Shown here: piece after piece, positions 11,500 to 23,049 of the stretch
How the letters are laid out: each line of letters begins with the position of its first letter
Position numbering within the stretch: position 1 is the stretch's first letter
Source: Amborella trichopoda
Lineage: Eukaryota; Streptophyta; Magnoliopsida; Amborellales; Amborellaceae
DNA: 64,000 nt
NCBI RefSeq assembly: GCF_000471905.2
Contig: NW_006499973.1
Coordinates: 2,346,880 to 2,410,879, forward strand
Direction: 5' to 3'
Translations under genes and position numbers: made by a program
Notes under the pieces: generated by a model
What the model saw: only the letters and a program-made list of their open reading frames with translations
Databases searched by the model: none
Told to the model about the DNA's origin: nothing

Positions 11500-13062
11500 C
11501 AGTCATTGGCGTAGGTGGTAGGGTAGGCTTAGGAACAGGCTTTGGTTGAGTCTTAGTTTATGACACTGGCTGACTTTTCTCTTCAGCTGGTGTGGTCTAG
11601 ATTGATGGGGAAGTAATAGGGATCTGTATTAAGGATGTAGATGTTTGAGGTTTAGGCTTAGGAAAAAGTGAAGGATCAGAAAATTTGAGGACCTTTTGAG
11701 GTGTGAGCTATAGCTTCTTCCCCGATCTTAGACCCATTTGCCTCGTGTTGGCTGGTACTTCCAAGATTTGCATTATGTGGGAGGCTTCTTTAGGAAGGGA
11801 GCTCGAGGATGACCGGGTCTTGGTCCAGGTTGCCAAGGCATCGACAGCTATCGAGAATCTTGCCGCATGGGCCAGCACTTCTCCAAGGCGTTCTTGCTGC
11901 AACATGGTGAGGCTGGTGTCTCCAAGCTCTCTGCTTAGAGAGTCAAAGTCTGGGGATCGCCGATCAATACTTGTAGAGGAAATAGGGGAGGAAGGAGAAA
12001 AAGAGTTAGAACGTTTCGGGCAGCTTTTTACGTCGTCACCGGTATTTGACGTTTACATAGGGTATTTAAGGTCTTTCGTTGGCTTTGACCGTTGTGGGGT
12101 GCTTTTAACGTTGTCACCCATTTTGGTCTACTCCTGAGATATTGATGACTCAAGGCCGTTTTCCTAGTTGGACGGTAAGGTGAGGCGCGCTGCACAAGGG
12201 ATGAAGTCCCGCAACGTTGGCAGCAGAGGAAAGGGCCTGAGGAATTCTTCATCGAGAGGTGGTTGGGGAGGATGACTCTTTTGATGGGCAGATCTAGGTG
12301 CTCACCGTCTTCTTCGGGATCCCTGAGGGGGTGTTTGGACTGCCCTATTAGGCTGGTGAGGGGCCATAACTAGGTGAACTGCCTCACATTTCGGGGACTT
12401 GAGAATGCTTCGCTCATGGTAGACTTCCCAGGGCTGACAGGTCGAGGGCCTTGAGGGATCCAATGCATGTTCGTGAAGGGCTTGCCGCGCGGCTTCTTCT
12501 CAGATGGGAGTGAAGGCTTGGACGTGTTTTGGGAGAATCACACAGACAATGTGGCCTTGCTGGATTTTCTCCGCTACTATGGCCGCGAACCTAGGGTAGT
12601 CTTTGAGTTCGTGGCCCCATGTTGATGGTATGGGCACCAAACGTTTTTCATGCCTCGGGCAAGATGTGTAGACTATCTGGCAGACTTGGGGGTGACGAGG
12701 CCCTGATGGAGCATTGCTTCGAAGAGGGTTCGGAGTGAGTCTTTCCCGACGTTTCCCTCGACTTGCATTGGGAGGTCTTCTTGCGTAGGCGGGAGAGGGA
12801 CCTAGGGGCGTCTTGCTGGGTCGCCTTAAACTTCTTGACATTGCTCCATCTTCTCGGCCAAGAACTTAAGGAAGCTAGTGCACTCACTGACGTCATGGCC
12901 TCGTATCTGGTGGTATTCACACCAGAGGTTCTCGTATGTGACGATGTGTGATGCCTCAGCTGCCCCGAATGCCTTTTTCAACTCTTCGAGCTTTATCTGA
13001 CCCTTCTTGATAAGGGCTTCAATAGTGTCGTTAAGCTTACAGCAGTCGTGAGTGGGGTACTA
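11500..13062 (-). pseudogene. Gag C-terminal region, decayed
   Basis: The minus strand here matches the end of Gag in elements A and B, in pieces across several frames. Near 13062-12930 is the 'LKDTIEALIKKGQIKLEELKKAF' type segment. Near 12660-12500 lies the 'HELKDYPRFAAIVAEKIQQG' segment followed by 'VCVILPKHVQAF', both of which occur in A near 26450-26560. Near 11930-11708 is the closing coiled segment 'LQQERLGEVLAHAA' that corresponds to the end of B Gag at about 53480. The recognisable order is Gag core, basic linker, coiled end, then protease. The N-terminal gag domain and primer site are absent. The left edge to the protease holds a Pro-rich linker with many stops. At 13062 it abuts plus-strand sequence. 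Confidence 0.7.
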
Positions 13063-13129
13063 AGGGGGTCACCGTCCCCTTGATGTTTAAGACGAATATC
13101 CCTTTGTCTGGGGCCATCCCAATAGCACC

Positions 13130-13990
13130 TCCCCCCCTCAAGGCGTGGGAATACTAAAAGGCCGCCCTACCCGATGCCAATAAAGTCAAATATGACATAA
13201 TTCAGTATCTGAGGAAAGTCCTTGCACTCCTAAGAACCTACGACGGCCTTATGTTGTCCAAAGATCTTCGATGGCTTTGGTCCAAGTGCTCTTCAACCTC
13301 GAAGTGTACGAAACGATGGTCGAATAGGTTGAAGTGGACCCTACCATACTCTACAATTATGTGACTATTATATTCTTCGACGACGACATGCAACGCGAGG
13401 TATGGTCACACAACCGCCCACTGTTTGTGTCGGGTGAGCTGCATGCCTGTCCAATCAATCGCATCATGATTGACGGAGGGTCTGTGGGGAACCTGATTCC
13501 TAAGAGGATCCTCTCTCGGATCGGCCTGAGTGTAGATCGACTCAAACTCACAAGCTTAATGGTGCAGGGATTCAACCAGGCCAGGGAGAAATTGACGAGC
13601 ACAATATGGCTTAAGCTCACGATCAGGGATCTGAATGCCGCCACCCTTTTCCACGTCATCCACACAGACACCTTGTATAACGTTCTGTTGGGCAGCCCCT
13701 AGCTCCATGAACATAGTGTGGTCCTATTCATGCTTCACCAGTGCTTTAAATACAGTCGGGATGGAAGTCAACATGTAATCTACGTTGACAAGAGGCCATT
13801 CCTGATCGCCAAAACACATTATGCGGACGCACAATATTACTTTGCGAATCCGCCGCAACGCCAGGGTTCTAACCGTTAGCGACATCCTGGATGGATCCCA
13901 TGCTAAGGGAGACTACTTTGACCTCTTACGAAGATGTCGATGACATGATGAAGTCTCTGCACCTTCTCTTTCAGGAAGAAACAAGATGCA
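13130..13990 (+). pseudogene. Second retropepsin-like protease fragment (plus strand)
   Basis: Another copy of the protease, now on the plus strand. Residues 'VKYDIIQYLRKVLALLRTYD' near 13185-13250 match the pre-protease linker of B. The main open part (13334-13702) contains FFDDDMQ, 'HNRPLFVSGELHACPINRI', the active-site block MIDGGSVGNLIP and 'YNVLLGSP'. In-frame stops follow immediately, then 'MLHQCFKYSRDGSQHVIYVD' and 'KTHYADAQYYF' to about 13850. It is tail-on to the minus-strand gag at 13062, so the two are inverted relative to each other. It is the upstream end of a plus-strand fragment whose next recognisable part is an antisense coiled-coil remnant at 15195-15774. Confidence 0.8.
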
Positions 13991-15194
13991 GAATGATCGT
14001 CCCTCTGACATCGGTTGACGAATACCTTTCCGCACCATCGGAAGAACAACCAAGTCTAGGGGATGAGTAGGAAGCATTCCTCTCTCTCCCCCTGAGTAGG
14101 AAGTTCTCCCAATAGAAACCCTAAACAGGCTCGACGACAGCCTGATCACGGGACCGAGCTCGTCGGTGCCCACGTCTGCTCACAATCCGGAAGGGACGCA
14201 TCCCCGCCTCTCTTCTTCCCGTACCCACACCGGTGCATAACGCGACGAGAATGAAGATCCTGTGCATCCCCACCTCCTTACCCAAAGTGAAGACGACATC
14301 GATAGATAGAAAGGAACCGACCACTGACTTAAAGTTTTTAAAAATCCCGGCTTTGCTAAGAAAGCAAGGCGATCCTCCGACCCTTCGGGTCATTAGTCCT
14401 CCAAATCACCTCAAGGTACTTCAGATACCTAGGGTGCTGCATTTCTGACCCTCAACGCCGTGCCAACAGGAATCTAGCAAGATTTTGCAGATCCCCAAAT
14501 TCTTGTCCCTCGACATTGCGGGAAAGGAGGGAAATGAGGCAAAACCTATAATACAGTCCTGCCACATGTTCAACTCTAGGAGTGTGCCGGACCTGTCAGC
14601 TACTTTGTCAGGGATTTGGCTTGACCACTCGGAAATGAAGTGGTTCAGCCTCCCTCGACCGACCCCTGGTGCTTGCCTGGCAAAACCCGAGACCCATGAC
14701 ATGGGAACAAAATGCGGCTCTGTTGACCAAGCTGAGGTAATGGGGAAAGAAGAGGTGGGAATAAGGGAAGTTGTTCCCCTTAAAATGGCTCTCTCCCCAT
14801 TACCGGGCTTCATCTCAGAATCCCACAGGATCCCCAGCCAGACAGGCGTGCGGATTGACCCCTCGTTAGAGGTCGTGGCCATGCTTAGGTGGGACTTATG
14901 GACCTAAGGCCCATCAAATTATGAGGAAAATCGACTATGCGCCATAAAGAAATCAAGGTATGAACGACAGAAAAGAGATGCTAGCCCCCTTTGCCGTAAT
15001 GGAGGCCGTGTCAGCCAAACATCGCTAAAAGCAGGCTCTTGGTTACTTGGGGTAACCAAATTCACCACATCTTCCACTCCCTTTCAAGTCAGGATTCCTC
15101 AAAGCGACGGAAAGGCGAAATTCAAAATTAGGGCGTAAAAGAGGAAAAATAATCTCGGCACAGTAGACATGATAAGAAAAAAAAAGGGGTCCAC
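13991..15194 (+). other. Unrecognised spacer between protease and antisense remnant
   Basis: The interval corresponds in position to the stretch between the protease and the antisense PMD gene of B (51252-51934) but is longer and I cannot align it. Both strands are open for about 140-150 codons near 14421-14907 (plus 14485-14907, minus 14882-14421). The minus-strand product ends 'CSTLGI' and neither resembles a family I know. Codon content gives no reason to call either one real. Confidence 0.35.
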
Positions 15195-15200
15195 TTTATT
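15195..15200 (-). promoter_or_regulatory. Poly(A) signal of antisense remnant
   Basis: AATAAA on the minus strand, downstream of the coiled-coil frame at 15774-15544 when read on that strand. B's antisense PMD gene has an AATAAA at the equivalent distance after its coiled-coil end (51246-51251). The matching position supports a real 3' end for the antisense transcript. Confidence 0.45.
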
Positions 15201-15774
15201 CACATGTGCAATAGGTTACAAAAATCCCAGTACATGGGCCATCAAGGCCCGTATAAATAAAAGGAGGGGGGAGAAAGGAGAGACTGTAAAAAACGGTCGA
15301 GCGCCTCGCGCATCTTCTCTCTCAATGCCAGTGCCTCCTCCAACACTGCCTACTTCTGCTATTCATGGAGAGAAACGTTCTTCATCACTCGCTCAGACGA
15401 GCTAAGGAGCTACTCCATCTCCAAACCTACATGCGCCAATCTGTGAGACCTCAAAGCCATTGCCTCCCTATGTTGATGACGGTGAGCCCTCAGGTCAATC
15501 GCATGAGCTTATAAAGAGGCAATCTTATCCTCATGTCTGCCATCTAACGGGAGAGTTCGATCTCCTCCTTGATCGATTGGGCATCTCTAGCAGCGTGTCG
15601 CTCCCTCTCTTCCTCGTACTCTTGCAAGAAGGACCTCTTCTTCACCAGCCTCTCTTGTAGGAAAGCTATGTGTGCGTTAAGGACCCTCGATGTGGCGATC
15701 CCATTGAAGATGGCTGCTGAGCCCCAGTCTGTGAAATCCGCCAGTAAGTCAAAGACCCCCTCTCGAGGATGCAC
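15201..15774 (-). pseudogene. C-terminal coiled-coil remnant of the antisense accessory gene
   Basis: The minus strand is open from 15774 to 15544 and encodes a charged, heptad-rich stretch including 'LQERLVKKRSFLQEYEEERE' and 'KEEIELSR', then a stop and scattered further codons. It looks like the coiled-coil tail found at the end of antisense accessory proteins of plant gypsy elements and lies where B carries the coiled tail of its PMD gene: downstream of protease, opposite strand, just before an AATAAA. No sequence-level match to B's tail is obvious by eye, so homology is inferred from position, orientation and composition. The remainder of the gene is missing, replaced by a minisatellite from about 15825. 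Confidence 0.45.
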
Positions 15775-15824
15775 AATTATGACGACCCAGATTTTCCAGG
15801 CCTAATAGAGTGTATGGTAGAAGA

Positions 15825-16185
15825 GAGAGTACCGTGCATGATAGTGAGAGCGTGCGACAGTGTCAGAGCACGCGGTAGTGGAACGCGCGCGACAATGGAA
15901 GGCGCATGGCAGTGTGAGAGCGTGCGACAGTGGAAGGCACACTGCAGTGGAAGGTGTGCAGCAGTGTGAGAGCGCACGGCAGTGAGAATGCGAGCGACAA
16001 TGTGAGAGCGCGCAGCGGTGGAAAACGGGCGGCAGTGAGAATGCCCACGGCAATGAGAGCCTGCGGCAGTGATAGAGCACACGGCAGTGTGAGAGCACAC
16101 GGTAGTGAGAGTGCATGAAATTGATAGCGCACGGCAGTGAGAGAGCATGTGACAGTGAGGCGCGAGACAGTGTGTAGAGAGAGAG
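15825..16185 (+). repeat. 18-bp GC-rich minisatellite
   Basis: About 19 imperfect copies of a unit close to 'agcgcacggcagtgagag'. The long Cys/His/Leu-rich frames on the minus strand across it (15777-16332) are repeat artefacts. The units resemble hairpin-arm words of the LTR tracts (gcacggcagtg occurs in LTR A at 21986), so it could be a remnant of an LTR tract. Confidence 0.85.
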
Positions 16186-18191
16186 GCTACTGCCATGCGT
16201 GTTATCGCCCGGGGTGTTTCTGCTATGAGTGTATGGCCAGGTGGCCCATGTAAGTCCCCATGTATGCCACTTGTGTGCCTTTATTGGCCACTTTGATACT
16301 ATGTTCAAGACACTTGTTACTCTTGCTACCACATGGCACGCTGCATGGCTTTAAGACTGCCACTTGGTGCACCAAAGAGGCAACCTCACACATTTGGAGC
16401 ATAAAAGCCTCTCTCACATACACTTAGCAATTCCAGCCCCTTTGAGCCTTGTGGGAGAAGCTTGGAGAAGTGGTTGTGTGAAGGATTTTGGAATCACCAT
16501 TGGAGCTCAAGGTAAGTAGATTATGTTATTTATGTGTCCATAGTTTGAAGCATGGAATAAAGCAAAAAATTAGGCATGAGATTGTATAGAAATGGTGTGA
16601 AGAGAATAAGATTGCATGTATGTTCTGTGTTATATTATCAAGGAATTGGGTTTTCTTTGTATGATATGTTGGGCACTGTTATCTTTCTTGTTGAGCATGG
16701 AAATTGGTCAAATGATGCTCTTATGAGTCTAGTTAAAGATAGAAATGTTTCATGTTGTTATAGATTAGAAGTTATGAAGTGATCTTTGAAGTGTGTCATA
16801 GTTGTACTGTGAAATTTCAATAAGGTTTGAGGTTCTTGTAATACTCTGTTGACCTATCAATTGAAGTCCAAATGGCTCCAAATCACCACCATTTGAAAGA
16901 TACATGAGTCTACCATGATTTTTATGTTTTAATCCAGTTCAAATTCTGTGTAATTGGAAAGTTATGATCTAAATTGTGAAGGTATGTCACTGTTGGCAGA
17001 ATTTACCAGAATTCAGAAATTGATCTCTATTGCCATGGTTTTGGTTAACCAAATGGAATCTAATTTCTCCCAAACTACTTCCTTTTGAAAGATATGTGTG
17101 TGTACTAAAAGTTATATGTTGAAATTATCTTGAAATTTCCTCTAGATTGAACGTTATACCTATGTTAGGAGGGACAAGTCGCTGTTAGTAAATGAAGAAA
17201 ACTCCAGAAATGTTATTTATGTTGTACCCAAGTGTTGACTCATCAAACAGTGGTCATTTGACTCCAAACGACTTTTGAATGAGAGATAACCGTGTCTAAT
17301 TTAATTGTTGTTTTGTGACTACATTGAGATTCTTTATAAACTAGAAGCTATGTCTAATTATATGAGACTATCACCCCTAAATTAGTGAATATTATGACGT
17401 ATGAATGCTATAGTGAATGCCATGTAGCAGTGAATGCCTATGAAACGGGCAGCAAACTAGTAAATGCGGGTGAAGTAGTGAATGTGCCTAGTTGTTATAA
17501 GACATGCTTTTGATGTAGTGAATGCTCATGATGTGAAACCCAACACAGATATGATATGAAGCACTATACAATTGGTCATCCATTAATAGGGTGATGTCGT
17601 ATAATATGACTGCGATGAATGATATGTGATAAGACCTGTGTGATCAGGTATGTGATATATGACATATATATGTAGTGTGTGATTGATTGGCATGCTTTGT
17701 GCATATTTCATCGCCTGGGATATGTGACTTCATACGGTGCGCATGAGGTGATATGTTATGTGACTTCTCGACGTGCTTTAAGCATATTGCATTGCCTGAG
17801 CATGTGATTGATTGGCATGCTTTGAGCGTATTGCATGACCATGATTGACACCAGTGAGGTGTGCCCAAGGTGAGATGTGACTTCCTTTACGCATATCGCA
17901 GGCGTGAGATATATGATTGATTTGAGATATGTCATTGATCTGAAGCATGAGATCGACTTGAAATATATGATTACTTGAGATGTATGAACGATTTGAGATA
18001 TGTGGTTGGCCTGATAGATAGGGCTAGTGAGGGAGTTAGTGTCTGTTGATTTTGTTATGCTTGCTTATTTGTGTTGATCGGTTGAGTTTTGATATACTGC
18101 TAATTCATACGATATATGATATCTTAATTGTGCTTGCTCTATCATGAGAAGAATCATCCTGTAATTGTGATGTAACTGTGATATATTACTC
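16186..18191. other. AT-rich LTR-like DNA interrupted by element D
   Basis: No gene is visible. The stretch near 16440-16520 ('cctttgagccttgtgggag...') followed by T-rich DNA and a run of low-complexity 'gatatgtgattgattggcatgcttt' words at about 17640-18010 is typical of LTRs of other plant gypsy lineages, but I see no paired terminus or primer site. It ends at the D LTR terminus, 18192. Confidence 0.35.
17640..18010. repeat. Degenerate repeat of 'gtgattgattggcatgcttt'
   Basis: Imperfect recurrences of 'gattgattggcatgcttt', 'gcatattgcattgcctg' and 'gagatatatgattgatttg' over about 370 bp. Spacing is irregular, so it is a decayed tandem region rather than an ordered array. Confidence 0.5.
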
Positions 18192-19445
18192 TATTTGAAT
18201 GCATTTTTCAGCACCTTGGTCCCTGATGCGGAATAAAGAGGAAGTAGGTCAATAAAGCCTTCAAAACGAGGGAAATTTTGATAATCTCAGAATTGCCCTA
18301 AAATTGGCCAAGATCTTCATTAACACTTCAAAAGGCCACTTGCCAAGTTTCATCACGAGCAGACATGTCTAAAGTAGTGAACATAAAGAAACAATTTCAA
18401 AAAAATAGGCCTCAAGCACAATTTTACGTCAAACAGCTGTGGGACCACCACCATTGGATCTAACACAGTTGAAAATATCTATGAGTCATGTTTTGACTTA
18501 ATCGGGCACTCTAGGACAATGTTATGGGTAAAATACCAAAAAGGGATAAGTCGTACACTATTCCCGTGAGGCCACCCTGCACCAAAACACCATTAAAGGT
18601 GGCCATTTTCACAATCACGGGCAGTAACCTTTGGGGCCCATTTCTCACTTGTTCTGAGTCAGATCATGCTCAAATTTTGTGAGCATGTTCGTCTTGTCAA
18701 GACGAGCATTTGATACGTGGTACGCCCCGTGACGATGCTCGAGCACAGAGAAAAACTAGAGTTCAGTTGCTAATCCATGAAGAAAGTTGTAAAAAATTCA
18801 GCAGCAACACGTCTCACTCGAGTGACCAAATCATAATGCTTGCATGCCTGATCGACACGAAACAAATTGCATTATTTGCATAAGGTCTGTGGTCATCTCT
18901 GATCCGAACCCCGCATACGATGAACTGTTGGATTTCCCACACAAACGTCAAAGTTGTTATAAATTTCGGTCGCTTGATTTCGAGATTCTGGAAAAAAACT
19001 CAAGATGATAAAATCATCATCCAGACACGAAATCAAGCTGCGTTTGACAGCATGCTCAGTATGATTCAATAAAGAAACTGAAGAAAAACATCAAGAAACG
19101 AGCACACAATCAATAGATTCAAGCAAACTTCAAGTCTCATGATCATGGCCTAGAAATATGATTTATGGCTCGAAATTGGTATCAAATCAATTGCCATGCC
19201 GAGCGATACAAGAAAACAATCATCTTTCGATCAAACAAGCATTAAAACAACCCCGGATAAGTCATGGAAGATCATGCAAGTTCTCGAGTAGCAGCAGGGA
19301 CTGTTCTAAAATTCTACACTTTGTTAGGCAGGGGTAAAATAGTCTTTTTGTACCCATTTTTAGAATTAATTTTAATTCAATTAAGTTGTAATTATCTTCA
19401 ATTTTAGGTAGTTTTTTGGCATCTACCCATATTTGGGCCCAATTC

Positions 19446-19453
19446 TATATAAA
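19446..19453 (+). promoter_or_regulatory. TATA box of LTR D
   Basis: TATATAAA in 'caattctatataaacatg', right after 'cacccatatttggg' shared by the family. It is followed by the pyrimidine tract at about 19590. Confidence 0.6.
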
Positions 19454-19589
19454 CATGTAAAGCTAAAGTGTAAAGGACCTTCAATTCATTTCACAGAAGC
19501 ATAAATAAAGTTCTAATTTCTTCTTGAGTTCGTGGGTGCATCCTGGACAGAGAGAGAGAGGAGAGAGGAGAAAAGGGTCGGTACCCCTC

Positions 19590-20409
19590 GATAAGGTAAC
19601 TTTTTCTCTCTTCCCCTCTTTCTCGCTCCTCTCTTTTTTTCTTCTTATCTTTCTCTCTCCTCCACCTTTTCTCTCTCTTCTCCTCTTTCTCTCCTCTCTT
19701 TCTCTCTCCTCTCCTCTTTCTCTCTCCTCCGCTCTATCTTTCTTTCTTTCTCTCTCTTCTTCTCATCTCTATCATCATCGTCTCTCTCTCTTCTGTTCAT
19801 CTTTATCTCTCTTTCTCTCTTCTTCTCATCTCTATCTTCGTCTTTCTCTATCTTCTTCTCATCTCTATCTCCATCTCTGTCTTGTTCTCATCTCTATCTC
19901 TCTTTCTCTCTCTTCTTCTCATCTCTATCTCCCATTCTCTCTCTCCTTCTCATCCCTATGTCCTCTCTCTGCTCTTCTTCTAGCACAACTGACGATGACT
20001 AGCACCGCCTGTGTCTTCTCTCTGATCTTCTTCTAACACAGCTGGTGATGACTAGCACCGCCTGTGTCCTCTCTCTTCCCTTTCTCTAACATAGTCGGAG
20101 ATGTCTAACGCGGCTTGTGTCTTCTCTCTGCTCTTCTTCTAACACAATCAGTGATGACTAGCGTCGCTTGTGTCTTCTTTCTGCTCTTCTTCTAAACCCA
20201 GTCGGTGATGCCTAGAGCCGTCTGTGTCCTTCTCTCTCCTCTTTTCTTAACACAACGGGTGATGCTTAGCGTCGCCTGTGTCTTATCCCTCCTCTTCTTC
20301 TAACACAGCCGGTGCTGCCTAACGCCGCATGTGTCCTCTCTCTCTTCTTTGTTTAAACCCAGTAGGTGAAGGCTTAGTGCCGCCTATGTTTTCTTATGCC
20401 TCTTCTCCC
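19590..20409 (+). repeat. Pyrimidine tract and hairpin-unit array of LTR D
   Basis: The first 390 bp are CT-rich with embedded 'ttctcatctctatc' units. From about 19982 there are seven to eight units of about 57 bp, each with arms around a short loop, for example ACACAG/CTGTGT (20036-20041 with 20062-20067) with inner GGTG/CACC (20044-20047 with 20056-20059). The array is cut by the insertion of element A. Confidence 0.8.
20405..20409 (+). repeat. Target-site duplication of element A, left copy
   Basis: CTCCC immediately before the A terminus; the right copy at 60821-60825 reads CTCTC. One mismatch is compatible with an old 5-bp duplication, but CT-rich surroundings make a chance match easy. 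Confidence 0.5.
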
Positions 20410-21681
20410 TGTTGGAAGGTATTTTTCATCAACATGAGGCCCTCGCTCAATAAAGGCCTAGCAAGTAGTGGAAATTTCAATAGTTTCGAAACAACCTCAG
20501 AATAGGCCAAGATCTCCAGGAGATTTCTCAAGAGTCTCCTGTCAAGTTTCGTCGCATTGTGAAATTTCTAAGGCAGTGCATACTAAGAAATAGTTCCAAC
20601 AGAATCAACATCTATAACCCTAAAATGGACCCCTATAACTAGAGCTACATTTTTCAGAGTCTCAAATTGGCGTGGGACCATGGCCATTGGATCAAGCATG
20701 GTTGAAAACCACCAGGGGTCAAGTTTCAGCTCAAATGGATGTTCTAAGAAGAAGTTATAGGTGAAAGAGTGAAACATGTGAAACCGCACGTTATTCCCGA
20801 GCGATCACCCCGCAACACTGCACCATTAAAGGGACAGTCGCGATCAGTGACATTCGACGCTTATATCTCGACCATCCCACATCGGATCATGCTCAAATTA
20901 GGTGATCATGTTCATCTAGTCAAAACGAGCAATTCGATATGTGGTACGCCCCGTGACGATACCCGAGCGCGAAGAAAAGTTAGAGAGAAGTTGCTGATCC
21001 GTGAAGAAAGTCAACAAATTCAGTAGAGTCGTGCCTTGTTTGAGAGGTCAGATCACGCCACTCATGAGCTCGATCGATGCGAGACCAATTCCATTGTGGG
21101 CATAAGGTCGCGGTCCATCTCTAACCTGACTCTCGTACATGATGCACGGTCAAATTTCGCACATGAAGCCGACGAAACAGATTGCAAATTTCGTCGCAGG
21201 AATCCTTGATTCTGGCTTGCAAAATCTTCTTTTGGCCATGGAATCGAGCTGCGCTTGGTGCCTCATGATCATAGCAGCATGCTCAATGTGATTCAGCGAA
21301 GAAAACAAAGAAAAACATCAAGGAACGAACACACTATCGATCCAAAGTTTCAAGATCTACTCAAAGTTCAAGTCACATGATCGTGCACCAAAGACGTGAT
21401 CCATGACTCAGAGTTGGTATCAAGTCAATCGCCATGCCGAGCCCTACAAGAAAATAGCAATCTTACGATCAATCAAGCATTGGATGACCACGGATCAGCC
21501 ATGCAAGAACACACAAGTTCTAGGGCAACACTAGGACTGTTCTGGAATTTCACAACTTGTTAGGAAGGGACAAATCTGTCATTTTGCACTCTATTTTCTA
21601 TTTTCTTGTGAATCAATTTAATCTTAATTTTCAATAATTAGGTTTAATTTTGATCATCCACCCATGTTTGGGGCACACTTC

Positions 21682-21689
21682 TATATATA
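21682..21689 (+). promoter_or_regulatory. TATA box of A 5' LTR
   Basis: TATATATA in 'cacacttctatatatacg', conserved in the A 3' LTR at 35905-35912. Confidence 0.65.
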
Positions 21690-21982
21690 CGTATCAACAT
21701 TGTATGTAAAAAGAGATAGATGGATGTAGAGAGATAGAGAGGATACAGACGACAAAAACACACAAGAGAGAGTTTTCACTTAATACAAGTTTCTCTTTCT
21801 TACCATTGTAGTGTTACGTTTGAGAGAGAGTGAGGTGAGAGAAACTTCTGACTGTTACCCCTAAGATTGAGGTAAATCTTCTCTCCTTTTCTTCTCTTCT
21901 CTCTCTTCTTTTCCTTTTCCTCTCTTCTCTCTCTTCTCCTGTCTCTCTCCCCCTCTACTTAGTCTAAGTTCCTTGTGGAGGC

Positions 21983-22011
21983 CATGCACGGCAGTGGTAG
22001 TGCCGCGCATG
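21983..22011 (+). repeat. Hairpin in A 5' LTR leader tract
   Basis: Arms CATGC-A-CGGCA and TGCCG-C-GCATG enclose the 7-base loop 'gtggtag'. It lies downstream of the TATA box within pyrimidine-rich sequence, in the place occupied by the hairpin arrays of the other LTRs. Confidence 0.7.
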
Positions 22012-23049
22012 CCTCTCCTTTGGTCTCACAGATCGCGCACGATGATGGCAATGCCACGCCCGAGTCTTCTCCCCTTTCTTCTCATTTATCTTTTCTCTCA
22101 GTGAGGTTTGTAGACGGTGCTGCCCTTCGCCTCCCACAGACATAACTGTAATGTCTCGGTGAAGAACCCAGACGGTGAAGCTTGTTGCCATCTGCGAGGG
22201 ATCTTCTTCTGCTTCACATCAAGCATAGACAACGATACCTATCACTGACCGCTAGAGGTCTTGGCAACACCCTCTGCCACCCACGGGTTTCCCCTGTAAG
22301 TCCGGAGCTCATTGTCGTTATCCTTACGTACCGCCTCTATCGTCGTGCGACTTAGGCGGAACCATCATCATGTGCCTCGACAAGAGACAACGCCATCCAT
22401 AAGGGATGTGCCATCTCCTCGCATTGTTGATCGGGATGCCTATTGATGCCCATACTGCCCTCTCTTTGCCGTCCTGCCCCTTTCTCTTCTCGCTTGACTG
22501 AGGGTAGGCTTAGCTTAGCATTGTCGTTACAACCTTGGTGTTGAGTAGTACTGCCACCGTGCTGGTCTTGCGAATCATGCCCATCTTGCTACCTCTCTGA
22601 GTCGATGATGCCTGACCATCGTGCTCGCCTCACCCCTCCGTCAAGCTCTCTTCTCCTTTCTACCTTTCATTCAACCTTGCACTTCTTCGCCTTCTCATAT
22701 GAACGTGCATTGCCTTAAGACAAGGGTGGGTACCTTGACCCACTTGTCTTACCAATGAACCATAAAAGTGTTGTGCAGAAAAACAGGAGGATTACAAGTC
22801 AAGGGAGGCGATTCCAAACTAGTTGAAGTAGATGAGGGGCTTTCTGCATGATCGAAGAGGGCACCCACGCGAGCTAGCCTAAGTAAGTCCCGAACCCACA
22901 TAAAATTCCTCTCTCATTGGTTGGTATTCCTGCCCTTGCTCTTGAGCAAGGTTTCGAGAGAGCGATCTCAAATCCTGGGTCCACCAAAAACTCGAGATAC
23001 TGCCACCAGATCACCTAGATCCGAAGGGCAAGATCGAGGCCCCTAACCA

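Larger units (their letters stand above)
18192..20409 (+). mobile_element. Element D, 5' LTR, first part
   Basis: It starts TATTTGAATGCATTTTTCAGC, the family terminus with one G-to-A change, and follows the family U3 and TATA region into a pyrimidine-rich tract with hairpin units. At 20409 it is interrupted by the terminus of element A. The same LTR resumes at 60821, where the repeat theme 'gaaggcctagcgccacttgtgtc' continues the last D units ('gaaggcttagtgccgcctatg'). The whole D LTR is therefore about 3.1 kb. Confidence 0.85.
20410..23049 (+). mobile_element. Element A, 5' LTR
   Basis: It begins TGTTGGAAGGTATTTTTCATC and ends ...CCCCTAACCA, 2640 bp, and is followed by a primer-site-like sequence. 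The same sequence recurs at 34884-37100 plus 60749-60820 as the 3' LTR. The 3' copy lacks 264 bp corresponding to 20437-20700, a deletion flanked by CATG at both ends. Order inside: U3 with conserved blocks, TATA at 21682, pyrimidine tract with hairpins from about 21870, and the family U5 end with 'gggaggcgattcc'. Confidence 0.9.

Noticed and set aside
14421-14907. Frames of about 150 codons open on both strands
   Set aside because: No recognisable motif on either strand; simultaneous openness suggests composition rather than a gene.
15777-16332. Cys/His-rich minus-strand frames that look like zinc fingers
   Set aside because: The periodic Cys/His comes from the 18-bp minisatellite; three frames are open at once.
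19524-20036. 170-codon plus-strand frame
   Set aside because: Translation of the CT tract of LTR D.
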